Shown here: piece after piece, positions 11,065 to 22,700 of the stretch
Layout: each line of letters begins with the position of its first letter
Position numbering within the stretch: position 1 is the first letter of the stretch
NCBI GenBank assembly: GCA_001466705.2
Contig: LATX02000001.1
Location: forward strand, 868,001 to 932,000
Length of the DNA: 64,000 bases
Direction of reading: 5' to 3'
From: Moniliophthora roreri
Taxonomy: Eukaryota > Basidiomycota > Agaricomycetes > Agaricales > Marasmiaceae
Notes under the pieces: model-generated
The model's input: only the letters and a program-made list of their open reading frames with translations
Database searches by the model: none
Told to the model about the DNA's origin: nothing
Made by a program: the position numbers and the translations under genes

Positions 11065-11975
11065 TTAGTCTTGGTGCTCTTGCTGCTTGCGCAACTTCTT
11101 GACGCGCACATTGAAGTAGGTCTAATGATACTGTGAGAAGGCCTCATTATGTCGAGACTGTGCTCAACTCACCCCGAGGACAAATTGAATGGCGTTGAAG
11201 AAAGGTACCCATAGCTATGAGAGAAAAAAAATTGGAGTGTCAGGCAGTAAATGCAGCTGTTTTGTTCTGCTTACATGCAATGGGATGTATCTTTGAGCAA
11301 TCGTCATTGACAAGGGGGAGACGACCCAAGTAATCTGTTAAAGTGAACGAGTTGAAACTTTTTGAAAAAAGTTTGACCGTTTCACGCACCCGCACAACCG
11401 AAAAGAACCCAGACTTAATAGTTTTAATGATCTCGTCCTTCGACCTAGCGCCACTGATTATAGCCATGGAGGTTAAGTACGCTGCACGAACACGTTTTAG
11501 TCCACCAACACCATCAAAGTGAGGCACGTTGCTGACCGCAAGCTTGTATGGGCGAAATGAGAAAGTTATTGCACACAATTTGAGCAACTCTGGCCTTCGC
11601 TCCAGTCTTTCCAGCGAATGCTTTTTGTAATGATCCAACGAGGAAGTGTCCCATTGGTGCAGATACCAAAAATCCGTACAAGGCCATCTTGAATGCTCTT
11701 CCGTCGACGCGAGCTCGTGCTAGAAGATGTTCAATGATGGATCCATCTTTGGATACTCTCTTGACCGAGGTACGTGCAATGTGATTCGCTACTACCTCTT
11801 GAAGAAAGCAGAGGATTGCTAGAAGGTTTCAGTTTCTGTATATCTTCTGGAGGTGATCGGAGTTCTTACCTGTTGTGATCGCCTTCGTGCGAAGAGGGTG
11901 GGCGTTGAGCTGGGCAAGGTATTTGACGAGGAGTGGATGAGGTCCTTTTGTAACAACGGGAACTTGTGCGCTCAT
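11065..11975 (-). CDS. Mpv17/PMP22-family membrane protein
   Basis: Small four-helix membrane proteins of this family (Mpv17, PXMP2, Sym1, Woronin sorting complex) sit in the mitochondrial inner or the peroxisomal membrane and are thought to form channels or scaffolds. Six exons (11975-11870, 11818-11537, 11481-11390, 11334-11275, 11214-11173, 11121-11065) give 212 residues, normal for the family. The N-terminus has YLAQLNAHPLRTKAITT, the usual opening of the fold. The C-terminal signature is ITWVVSPLSMTIAQRYIPL, then LWVPFFNAIQF, corresponding to the W-x-x-x-P-L...Q...P...W-P-x-x-x family pattern. There is no cleavable mitochondrial presequence, and the spacing resembles the PMP22 branch, so a peroxisomal site is possible. 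Exon 3 depends on a GTCAGC donor at 11536, the least certain splice. Confidence 0.8.
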
Positions 11976-12243
11976 GGCTGACGGGGTTGATGGGTTGACG
12001 GAGGTCACTGACAGGTAAGACGCTACATGTGGGACGGGGACACTGAATTTGCAAATGATGCGGGATGCCCGGTCACTTTACAGCCGGATTTCCATTTCTA
12101 CCGGTATTTCGGTAGAAGGCTAGAATACCCTCTGAAAAGTAGGTAGTATAATTCTAAAGGTATAAGGTATGTAACATGAAAAATAACAGGATGGACAGGA
12201 AATAATTGTAGAAAGTATCGTACGCTCTATGGAAGAATCCCAA

Positions 12244-13672
12244 TCATTGCTTTCCCTTAATCCAGGCTTTGACGTAGTCGGCCAACGACACCATACAAAT
12301 GGTTTGCCATACACCAAGACCGATACGAGGGGTAACACCACGGTAAAGTCCCTTAATACCGTTCTCCTTGTAGATGAAGCCGAGCGTGTTGAGAATGGTA
12401 AGTTTCTGGGGACGGTTGACGTTGGCAGCAGCATTCTTCGTCATTGATTGCATCTAACAAATGGAGATCAGACTCGCCAGAGACGGGAGGGGAGCATTCA
12501 ACGCACCTCAACTCGAATGACTTCGATAGGCTGATTCCAGGTTGCCAAAGCTCCACCGATTGAAGATGCTAGAATCTTGTCCATAGCACTAAGGCTTTCA
12601 CCTTCGTTTTTACCACGGATCCTTCGGATGGTACTCTCAGCAAGTCGTGCGAAACCCATACTGCCATCCATGTCAAATTTCTGCAATTCCGACGAAAAGA
12701 TCCATGCCTACCGAGAACCCCAGTTGGTGCATTGACGAACAGCGACGGCATTCACGCCCTTGTTAACGCCGGCAAGACCTTCCTTGCGGTATATTTCCGC
12801 GAACAAAGCCCATGTTGAAGGGGGCTTCACGCCGGCAGCTGCAGTCTTTTGGCGTGTGATTTCAGCCGTTTTCATACATGTAGTGAAGCCTGTGAGAACA
12901 CTAGTAAGCTGGAGGAATGAGATGGACAAGATAAATGAATAATGTCTTGTTGAGAACGGCCCGTGACGGAGACATGTTCTAGGAATGTGGGCGCCTATAA
13001 ACTTACCCATAGTCGCATAGGCTTGCGCAATACCACCAACCATTCCACCAAGCAAACCGGCAGCAGCGGGGTTGACACCCATCGAGAGGCCGGCCGTCTC
13101 AACCTCCGAAGCAGCGAAAATCAAAACACCGCCCTTGGTCGACGCTTCGATCCAAGCCTAAAACATTCCATTCATTCACACACAACGTTTTTCACAGTAT
13201 GCATGCAGACACGTACCCATGGAATCAATCCCTGATAGAAGCCAACGAATCCTCCCCGAGCCCACACAGACCTGCAAGCTTGCCACATACTTTGGTTCCG
13301 GTTAGCAGCCATTTGAGTCTTAAGCACCTCTAACGGTTGACCGAGAGTGGTGACCTGCGAAACTGTTGGAAGACTATCATACAAAAGCATTGAAAACGTG
13401 CCTCCTACAACAGAAGGGCATGAGTTGACCGCAGATACAAGAGGACGGCAACTGTACTCACGAACTGTATTTATTTCATTGAAGAACACGCGAATGGTTA
13501 ATAAAAGGAGAAAATTAAGCTAGAAAGATATGCAGTTTCACCATGTTCATGATAGCACCTGTGTAGCACGATGAACACGTTTGCAGAGCCAACCTTAGAG
13601 ACAAAATCGCGTACCGACGGCAATGTTGGACCAGTTAACGCCCTTTTGACCAGGTTCCTTTTGAATAGCCAT
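12244..13672 (-). CDS. YHM2: Mitochondrial citrate/oxoglutarate carrier (Yhm2 type)
   Basis: Yhm2 exchanges citrate for oxoglutarate across the mitochondrial inner membrane and helps supply cytosolic NADPH. Eight exons (13672-13615, 13558-13542, 13464-13462, 13354-13217, 13157-13007, 12889-12712, 12660-12507, 12453-12244) code for 302 residues, close to yeast Yhm2. Three carrier repeats are visible. Signatures P-L-E-V-L-K (in [18 protein letters not shown]) and P-I-E-V-I-R (in [13 protein letters not shown]) mark repeats 1 and 3. [26 protein letters not shown] and [13 protein letters not shown] are diagnostic for Yhm2 rather than other carriers. The 5' end is unusually split: exon 2 is 17 nt and exon 3 only TTC. 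Even so, the model lacks the Glu found between Phe and Val in relatives as I remember them. Confidence 0.85.
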
Positions 13673-14240
13673 CGTAAAAGCCTGTAGAGGAAGGACGGAA
13701 GAGGAGGGAAATGGGAGAAGGAAAGAAAGCGGGAAAAATGAGGGACAAGACGAAAAACGACCGATAACAATTATTTGTTGGGACCCCAATGATCGGGCAT
13801 AACCGTCAACGTATTTAGCGGACGCTCAACGAACGCTGGTCCGACGCCACTTGATTCCGCCTTCATCGCTCAACCGCACTCAGTTTCTGCTTGGGTCCCA
13901 GGAAAAGATGTCCTAATCCCAGTGCAATCGTGCATGTACGGGTACCGGCCGCGTTTGCACGCAAAAGCGATATCGCCCACTCCGCCCGCTCGGGTCGCAC
14001 TGGATACAACAGAAGAGGGTATTACTATTGAGAAACCTGATATCCGAGAACAAAGAGGCATAGCAATGACCAGTTTTGTAAACATTACTAGTAATTTAAG
14101 ATCGCAGAGGGGGAACAAATGTGCATATTAAGGCAAAAGTCCATTCATACCAGCAGCCTGTGCGGTCGTTCCGCCAAGCGTCAATAAACGCCGTCACAGG
14201 TGAGGTTGTCGTGAGGAATCAGGCTGCGCATCGCCATTCT
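13673..14240. other. YHM2 promoter region
   Basis: The gap separates the YHM2 start from the 3' end of the coiled-coil gene, which is also on the minus strand. I see no open frame with protein-like content. Pyrimidine-rich stretches on the minus strand at about 13680-13740 fit a 5' leader of YHM2. Confidence 0.4.
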
Positions 14241-14298
14241 TCAGGCCTTCTCCTTCGCTTTGAGTTGTTCCGTCAGGTGATCAATGTCTTCTTTCAAT
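14241..14298 (-). other. Possible alternative last exon of the coiled-coil gene
   Basis: Exon 7 of the gene upstream holds a good internal donor, GTATGT at 14443, in the codon just before the membrane segment. Splicing from there to the AG at 14300-14299 skips the membrane segment and its stop. It continues in the same frame as R-LKEDIDHLTEQLKAKEKA and ends at TGA 14243-14241. Those residues are amphipathic and coil-like, unlike random translation. The intron would be 145 nt, longer than its neighbours. Both forms are open, so I treat this as an alternative end. Confidence 0.5.
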
Positions 14299-14367
14299 CT
14301 TGAAAAAATGCGACAGTCAATAAAATTATTCTCCACATAGTATAAGAAATTAAATGAGCGTTAGAAC

Positions 14368-17300
14368 TTAAGCGAACGCGAAGACCACGCCCAGCGCGAT
14401 CAATGCTCCAATGAAACCCTTGAGTCCGAAGAACTTGACATACCGTGTAATCTGTTCCTGGCTCTCATCCTGTTCCTGTTCGAGATACTTGATCTCCATC
14501 GCCTTATTGGCAACCTGCTGCTCTGTTTCGGATACCTTCTGCAAGGCAGCCTCGAGTTCTTCCCTAACTGCTCTCATGGCCTTGTCGTGTTCTGCCTGCA
14601 AGTCGTGCATCTTAAGGTTATGAGCCTCGTGCATCTGCTGCAACTCTTCCTTCGTGACTCCCGGTGACTGGGGTGCGACCGAACCATTACTCTTCGGAGC
14701 AACAGGCTCAGCCGTGAGTTTGGCTTGGAGAGTGGCAATCTCGCCCTCCAAATCAGAAACCTTCATCGACAGCTCTGACTTCTGCTGAACGAGCGTTGCG
14801 ATTTCTTCGTCGTGAGCAGAGCGAATCTTTGTAACTTCCTCGGCTCGTGCTTTGGCGTTCTCCTCCAGCTCAATTTGATGGTTATTGGAAATGTCCGTCA
14901 GAGATGCTTTCGTAAGGTTAAACATCTCAGTGACGGCATTCAAATCATCCTTCGACATCGCAAGTTCCTTCGTCAATCGAGCAATCTCTTCAGAAGCGGC
15001 GAGAGAAGGTGCAGCTTCACCGGCTTCTGCAGCTGCACGAGCAGCGTCACGTTGTGCTGCGAGAGATTCAATCTCGATCCGCGATGAATCTGATGCTGCT
15101 TTGGCTTTCGCAAGGTCGTCCTGAGTAGCTTTGAGATCCAACGTGAGTTTGTTGATCTGCTTCTCGAAGTTTTTGACCTGAGTCTCCAAAAGTTCTGCAT
15201 GCTCTGTCCGGAGGTCTTCCAAGGTGGAATTATGGTTAGACTTCAGCTGGTCGGCGGTTTCGTCAAACTTTGAACGTACTACTGCAAGATCCTGCTTATG
15301 GATCTCGCCAGCTTCTGACTTTGAAAATAATGAGTGAACTGTTAACATTTTTGGGACATTTAAGCTAACCTTAGCACGTTCAAAGGCTTCCTGAAGCAGC
15401 TTAGCATGCTCAGCCTTAACAGCGTTAACTTTGGCATTGTACTGTGCCTCTTGTCCCTAGATTGCCCTCGTTACTATAGCCGTAAAGTCGATGGAAAGAA
15501 TATAACGAACCTCCAGCTCGGCAGTGATCCTCTGTATCTCGGAAGAAAGCTCGCTTTGCTTGTTGAGGAAAGACTGTTCCGCCTCCTCTAGAGTACGCTT
15601 GTGGGTTTCAGACGCGGACGCGGCCCCGGCCTTTGTCTGCTCATGCACCGCCGCCGCTTGCTCCAACTCAGCCTTCAATGCCTCCAACTGAGTCGATAAT
15701 TGCGCCTGAACCTCGCTTGCAGCCTGCAGCTCCTTTGCATGAGTAGCTTTGAGCTCGTCTGTTTCTGTGGCGTACTTAGCCTCCTTGGCCTTGGCGTCAT
15801 CAAGGGCTTGCTGTACGGAAGCATTCGAAGCATTCAGCTGCTCTTCGAGTAATCTGAGCCGCTCTAGGGTTTTGCTGCGCTCGTCATCGGATGTTTCCTG
15901 ACCGTCTTTGAGCTCCAGGATCTCGATCTCCAATTCGGACACCTTAGTTGCGCTCTCCTCCTTCTCAGTTTGCAATTCGGACACTTGAGCTTCTAGAACG
16001 TCGATACGATTAACCTTCTCCTCCAACGCCTTCACTTTGCTGATCTCCTCTTCGAGTGCCTTCTCATGAGCGGCCTTGAGGGATGCAATTTCCTCCTGAA
16101 TGGCGGCGAAGTCGGCCTGGGCTTTGAGAAGTGCCTCGTGTTCCACAGCGGCAGCTGCTGCTGCATCTGAGGAAGTGGAAGAATGGGATGCCTTGAGGCT
16201 CTCTAGGTTCTCCTTCGCAGCGGTAACCTGTTCCTCTAAAGCCTGAATCTGGCTCGTAAGATTATCTATAAGCTCCTTTTGAGACGCTATAGAGGCCCTG
16301 GCGGATTCGAGCTGAAACAAACGTCAGGGGTACATACGACATGCCGTGATTGAGATAACTACCTCTTCCTGAACTGTTTTCAAAATCGAAGTGCCTTCTT
16401 CATATTCAGACTGAAGTTTCGACAAAGAATCTTGAGCATCCTTCAGCTGGGACTCCAGCGACGTCTTTGCCTCTTCGAGTTCCCGAATCCGTGCAGACTT
16501 TGACTCTACATCAACCAAAGCACTCTCCATTGAAGCTTTGACTTCTTTCAGTTGACTTTCAGCCTTCGTCACCGCATCGGCCTTTGACTGCAAAGCTTCA
16601 GTAGCCTCTTTGAGCTTTGCGATGAAAAGAATCAGAACCCAAATTGTCTGACAATGAAAATAAAGTTCACCTTGGCTTGTAAATCATCTAGGACTTTACT
16701 GTCAGTGGTGACCTCTTTGATGGAAGAGATGGACCCAGCGGGCCTAGATGAAGGTTTTGCGGCAGTCGAAGCACTTCTAGGCAGCACCTTGGGGGCTGAC
16801 ACCGAGGTTGGGGGTTTGGTAGTGGAAGCCGATATACTCTGCCTAGCAGCGGATGACGGTGTCCTTCTAGCGGCATCAGTGACTGCTGCCCGAGGTCGTG
16901 GAGCACTGCCCGTGGCAGACTTAGCATCACTGTCATTGCTGGGAGATGCCACGGATGCACGGCCGGCTGTAGCGGAGGATGTACTTGCAGCTGGTTTGGC
17001 ACTGACAGATGAGGATAAGGTAGAGCGAGCAGGAACGGGAGCAGATGATTTGGGTGCTGCAGTCATCGAAGTTCGACGACTGGCAGCAGTAGCATTGGAA
17101 CTGCCAGCAGCGGGTCTCGTAGCCATGGCAGGTTTCGCAACGGTGGACGAGACACTGGGTGATTTTTTCAGACCTGCGGTAGCAGTGGGCCTCGAAGCCG
17201 TCGAAGATGATAAGGCGGGTTTGGAGGTGGCAGTTGGTTTGGAGGTGGCAGTTGGTTTAGCAGCACCAGTACCGAATGTTCCGGAGCTGAGAACCTGACG

Positions 17301-17762
17301 TTGTGATAACGTCAGAGAAAATCGCATCAACACGTTTCATTTTACTCACCTTCTTAACAGTGGGCGTTGTCGGTCCACCGTTGACCTTGCCAGTAGGGGG
17401 GTTTACAGACATTGACTTTTTACTATCGGAGGCGGAAAATTCGCCTGCACGCTTGTCTGCATCTTCTGCAGGAGGTCCACTTGAAGTTGAAGGTACGGGA
17501 ACGGGAACTTCTGCTGGCACTTCAGGTGGTGCTTCTGGATCAGCAGCACCATTGGTACCCTCGTTATGGTCCTTTTGTTCGTCAGAAGAGTCTTTAGCCT
17601 CGTTTCCGGAAACTAAACAACGATTCAGAGTTATGCCCTCGTGCAAAACATGAGGAAGCATAAAGCTCACGCACCTTCGTCATCTTGAGAGTTGACGATG
17701 TAGTCCAAGTCCTTGTCCCTCTCAGTCGCAGATATGGTACTCTGCACATCTACTTCGGCCAT
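14368..17762 (-). CDS. Long coiled-coil protein with a C-terminal membrane anchor
   Basis: I do not recognise a named family. Seven exons (17762-17675, 17612-17350, 17294-16671, 16614-16363, 16311-15511, 15456-15370, 15318-14368) make 1021 residues. Residues 1-120 are acidic and Pro/Ala rich. About 120-325 is a Ser/Ala/Thr/Pro-rich basic linker, including a direct TATSKP repeat. From about 326 to 995 it is almost continuous heptad coiled coil rich in Ala, Glu, Lys and Gln. The last 20 residues, after QITRYVKF, are hydrophobic (FGLKGFIGALIALGVVFAFA) and look like a tail anchor for ER, mitochondrial outer or Golgi membrane. A tether or membrane scaffold is a reasonable guess from architecture only. 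A second, soluble C-terminus can be formed by splicing. The plus-strand frame at 16654-17298 is a shadow of the linker. Confidence 0.75.
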
Positions 17763-18028
17763 AGTTGTTCAAGAGATAAATAACGAGTGTAAGGATCGAC
17801 AAAATGGTAACCGCCTTTGGATAATGGATTCGTCCGAGTCGTGTCAGACGATGTCACACTTATTAAAAAGTCGTGGGAAAGTGATAGGCAGCGCGACGCG
17901 TTGCAACTTGCCGCATTTACAGCGCCGGGAAAAATCCTTAGTGTGAATCAATTCCATGAAGATTATGGTACATTCTGCATTTATTTGTAGAGCTCTATTT
18001 CCTCAGTTCCAATGTGTTCGCGATATTG

Positions 18029-19102
18029 TCATCGTATCGCGGCGTACAAATTGAGTGCATTCAATGCGGGTTCCTTTAAAGAGTTGTGGTTGTAGCTGAG
18101 GATTGCGATCTACAGAAGTAGTCTGAGTTCGAGGTCAATTGCTGAACGGTGAACTTACGCCTCCAGGCTCGACGTTGATCTGTGCACCTGGGAGAAACGT
18201 GAGTTGCATTGCTCCTTGAATTATGTGCTAACCACGTACCGAGGCACAAGGGAGAATTGATCCATCGAGCAACGAAGACGCGACTGAAATGGCCATGGGC
18301 AACAATCATCACGTCCCGGGTATTCAAACCCTCTTCGTAGTACTGACGATGATACTCTCGGACTTTCGCTATGATGCCGTCGATTCGGGCCTTCATCTCT
18401 TCGACAGATTCACCGCCTGGACAGCTTTCATACGCGGTCAAGCGGAGTGAGAGCATACGTGGATACTGAACTCACCCGTCTGTCCAGATACTCCAGGAAG
18501 GGTTCTTCTGTTTTATTTCTGAAGAGAGTAGCCCTTCATAATCACCTGTGGAACAACCTAAGCAAAGGTATATGACATCTCCGTATGGAAATACCGTAGT
18601 CCCATTCACGACATTCTTCAGTTAATGAGTGGTGAGGAATGCCGACATGTTCAAACAATAGATGGAAGGTCTTATGCGCCCGCTGGCGAGGAGACACGAA
18701 AACGGTGCAAAGATTCTTGGGGTCGATAACATCTAAACGACTGTCGAGAAACAAGCCGATACTACGAGGCAATCTGAGAAACACGTACTCCCGTCGCCGA
18801 CCAGCTCTTGCGCCTTTTGCTTCACTTGTTCCTCGCCTCTAGGGGTCAATGGAATGTCGGTCCGTCCCGTCTGCAGTATAAGGCGAGTTTAGAAGGCATT
18901 CAATAACCGTAAAACGACAAACATGTCTCCTATCGTTATCGATGAGCACAACGTGCGTCAAAAACTTCACAATTTTGTACACACCCGTTTAAAGACCACT
19001 CCGTTTCACCTTTGATCGCGTTCAAGATCAAAAAATACATGCTAATTGAGCGAATCGCATACCGTGACGAATGAGAAACAGTCGGGGAATTGGACGAGCC
19101 AT
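18029..19102 (-). CDS. SHB17: Histidine phosphatase, sedoheptulose-bisphosphatase type (Shb17-like)
   Basis: Shb17 removes phosphate from sedoheptulose-1,7-bisphosphate and feeds riboneogenesis in the pentose phosphate pathway. Nine exons (19102-19063, 19009-18985, 18929-18923, 18870-18789, 18732-18595, 18545-18476, 18424-18240, 18187-18159, 18109-18029) encode 218 residues. The phosphoglycerate-mutase fold is marked by RLFLIRHGETEWSLNG (catalytic His 13), the phosphate-pocket run GRHTGRTDIPLT, FVSPRQRAHKTF, the ECREWDYG acid motif, and the second histidine in IVAHGHFSR (about residue 164). Exon 3 is a 7-nt microexon (GAGACAT). Leaving it out destroys the GRHTGRTD pocket; including it restores the motif exactly. 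The ending LSYNHNSLKEPALNALN agrees with the Shb17 branch. It is divergent from VPS18. Confidence 0.87.
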
Positions 19103-19178
19103 AGTGATAAGAGATGATGGGAAACACGCCGAAGGCTACTGATTCTGAGTGGCGTTTTTATTATCACCAGGGACAGCG

Positions 19179-19629
19179 GCGTTTCTGTAAAATATTTCCT
19201 AAATTAGAAGTAGCGTTTTTTGCGTTTCTCTGAGAGTCCTAGCACCTGTATTCGACATCCACGATGCCCTCAGAGGCCGTGTCAAGGCTGATAGCCTTCC
19301 GCCGACTTATAGCAGCTGTCGTAGCCTATTTTGTCCACATTACCGTTGTCATAATGGCACTCTACGCTTCACCATTTTATTGGAGGCACAACCCGGCTCT
19401 TACTAGTGAAATGTGGGTACAAGAACTCATTCATGTACACCCTGACCGCATTAGAAATGAACCTGGGGATGTGAGTACAGTTTTAAGCTTTACGGTTTTC
19501 TGGATGTCCATGAACAGAAAATGAGCAACGGAGGTTCACGCGTTCGCGATTACAAGACAGCAGCTCTCATGGAAACGCAGGAAACGCTACTTCTAATATT
19601 TAAAGTTAGAAAATATTTTACAGAAACGC
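19179..19629. mobile_element. Decayed Harbinger-like element
   Basis: Long imperfect inverted repeats lie at 19179-19228 and 19572-19629. They share GCGTTTCTGTAAAATATTT, then TTAGAAGTAGCGTTT, then TGCGTTTC, with a few internal differences. Between them, 19264-19470 on the plus strand encodes about 68 residues resembling the N-terminus of HARBI1/PIF-type transposases (YWRHNPALTSEMWVQELIHVHPDRIRNE), ending where a GTGAGT donor follows. No catalytic DDE region is left, so the element is an internally deleted relic. Outer limits and target duplication could not be fixed. It occupies most of the shared promoter region of SHB17 and VPS18. Confidence 0.6.
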
Positions 19630-19779
19630 TGAGAAACGGCCGCGTCAGCGTATCCGAACGAAGCCTTATACATCTGCGTGTCCCAATTAGGAAATCCTGA
19701 CACTTGAGGTTTCGAGCTTTGCTGTCAGCTAAGCACCACATCACGTCGAGGTCTCTCAGCAATACTAGGCGTGAGCGCG

Positions 19780-22700
19780 ATGTTCGACGACTGTCAGTGC
19801 CTTTCTTCAGACTTCAATAGGCTTTCTATAATCATGCTCGTACATATACAGATGTCGAACATGCTGCCTCTTCTCCAGCAGGCGCGCTTGCTCATCCTAC
19901 ATCGCTTCCGGAATTGCAGTACCAAGGTTTCGAGTCGCAGCCAGACAATTTCGTGGAGGAGGCGTTCGCAGTACGTTGCCAAGCTAAATCTCAGAATGAA
20001 CTTGTTTTACTCATATCTCTGCAGCAGGAATCCCTAGATCCATCTGTTTCACAAGTGCCAATATTCGACCTTGGCCAGGTGCAATGCACGATCAACGCAC
20101 CTCTCGTATCACTGGTCGTGTGTTCAGATATGCTAGTTATGGGTCTAGCATCCAATATGATTATTCTTATCGAACTCTCCCATGCAACACAAGTCGTCCA
20201 AATCCAAATACCCAGGAAGCCTGGCACCGAAATGACCCTTTACAAACTATTCATGGATCCCTCCGGTCGGCACATTATCATCACTTCATTACAGGGGGAA
20301 AACTGGTACCTCTATCGGACATGGAAGAAACCCCGACAACTGAAGACATTCAAGATGGTCATTGAGAGCGTGGCATGGAACAAGACGGCGTTACTTTCAT
20401 CATCCCAACCGACATCCACCCGTGAAATCCTCATAGGTGGCAGAAACGGTACTATATACGAAGCTGTCCTCAATGCTGAGGAGGATTTCTTCAAGTCACA
20501 GGAACGCTATCTGCAGCCAGTGCTTAACCTCCCGGAAAAGCAACCTATAACTGGAATCAAATACGATTTCTTCCCCCCGTCTGACGCCAGAAAGATTCTT
20601 GTGGTTGTTACAACGTCCTCCCGAATATATCAGTACACTGGCATTCCAGACAGAAGGTCTGATGATGCTGGTCGTATCTTCACTGGATTGTTTGCAAACG
20701 CACAACCCAGTACGTGCATGTCCCTCCTACACTGATATATCGAGCTCACAGATTACACAGAAATATTGGAATTGCCCGGGACTAACCAACACACCGAACT
20801 TCACTACTACACCCCGAACGCTGATCAAGCACTGTCTCTACCAAGGTCACTAGCATGGATGACAGGTTCGATGACTCCCACGACTAACGGAACTTGCAAC
20901 ACTCATAAACATATTGATAGGTCCCGGAATATATCACGGAAACCTAAACTTTGAATCGACCTCGGACGACCTCATTGATTCTGCCGATGTCCTACCATAC
21001 CCTGGCGAAAGTGCCGAGTTTCCTGTCTCTATTGCGCTCACCGAATTTCACTATGTTATTCTTTACAAGGATCGCATAGTTGGTGTCTGCAGTCTCGATG
21101 ACTCGCTGGCATATGAGGAACCGTTACCCTTGGTAAGTGAAATTGATGGGTATACTGCACAGTGACCAATGTCTTTCAGAAAAGAGATGAAGTAGTTCGC
21201 GGGATTACAGCTGACCCTTTGCGAAAGACGTACTGGGTCTATACTGATCAATCTATCTTTGAACTCCTGGTCGGCAATGAAGACCGCGATGTTTGGAAGA
21301 TCTACTTATCCCAAAAGCAGTTCGAGGTGGCGCTTCGATATTCAAAGGTAGAATCGTTGCATGCCATTATTCATCCGTCTCTCACACCTTTGTTCCAGAC
21401 AGCCAGTCAACGGAATCATGTTCTGTCCGCACAAGCGCAAAATCTTTTCGACGAAGGAAAATATTTTCCGGCAGCTCAGGCTTTCTCTCAGACATCAGTG
21501 TCCTTCGAGGAAGTCGTGCTGAAGTTCATAGACGTGGGTGAACGCGATGCTTTGCGATCATACCTTATCTCGCGTCTAGAAAGGACAAAAAAGACGGTGA
21601 GCATATATTGCTCTCGCGCGTACATGTCACCATTTCATTTGTGTCGTCCCAGGATTTAACACAACGAATGATGCTCACTACATGGCTTGTTGAATTTTAT
21701 CTTAGCAAGTGCAATGAATTGGACGATATCGTAGCTTCCGAGTCGGTATCGCAAGATATCGAGAACGTCGTTACGGAGCGAACCATACTAGAGGACGATC
21801 TTCGTCACTTTTTTGAGACGTACAAGGTAATATTCAGAATATGTTAGTCATGGAACGTTACTAATCATGACCCCAGAAAAACTTAGATCCTAAGACGGTG
21901 TACGAATTAATACAAGGACATGGCAGGACGGATATGTATCTCCATTACGCGACTGTAATCGGGGACTTTGAGCGCGTTATTGAACATTGGATTATGGAAG
22001 AAGAGTGGACCAAAGCTATCGACGTATTGAATCGCCAAGTGAGCTTTTAATAGACCGAATCTGGGCCTACTCTGACGAAGAAACAGCCGGACCTCGAACT
22101 ATACTATCGCTTCGCCGCAGTACTCCTGCGGCAGTCTCCTAAAGAGATGGTTGATTCCTGGTCAAAACTACCGTCCTTGGACCCTTTGCGCCTCATTCCT
22201 GCATTGTTACAGTTGCAACATGCACCCCGAGATCCCTTGTCCCCCAATCAAGCCATAAGGTATCTGAACCACGTAGTATTTGAGCAGCACAACACATCTA
22301 CGACTATTCACAACCTGTTGATCACTTTCTACGTCTCACCCTCATCGTCGCTATCCAGCTCAACAGTTGCAGACGATGGTCCTCTTCTTCGGTTCCTATC
22401 AGCAGCTCCTTCAGATCCTATCACAAACAAACCATACTACGATCTGGACTATGCCCTGCGATTATGCAAGCAGAACGGACGAACACAGCCTTGTGTTCAT
22501 ATCTATTCGAAGATGGGTCTTTATGAGAATAGTGTGGACCTCGCTCTGGAGAAAGGTGACCTGGAGCTTGCAAAGATTAATGCTGATAAGCCCGAAGACG
22601 ATCAGCCTCTGCGGAAGAAGCTGTGGCTGAAGATTGCACGGTATGTCGTGCAGGACAAGAAAGACATCAAGACGTACGCAATTACATTCATTTTTATCTT

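Noticed and set aside
16654..17298. Plus-strand 214-codon open frame
   Set aside because: It is antisense to the Ser/Ala-rich linker of the coiled-coil gene. The codon bias of that linker keeps the opposite strand open; no introns or motifs support it.
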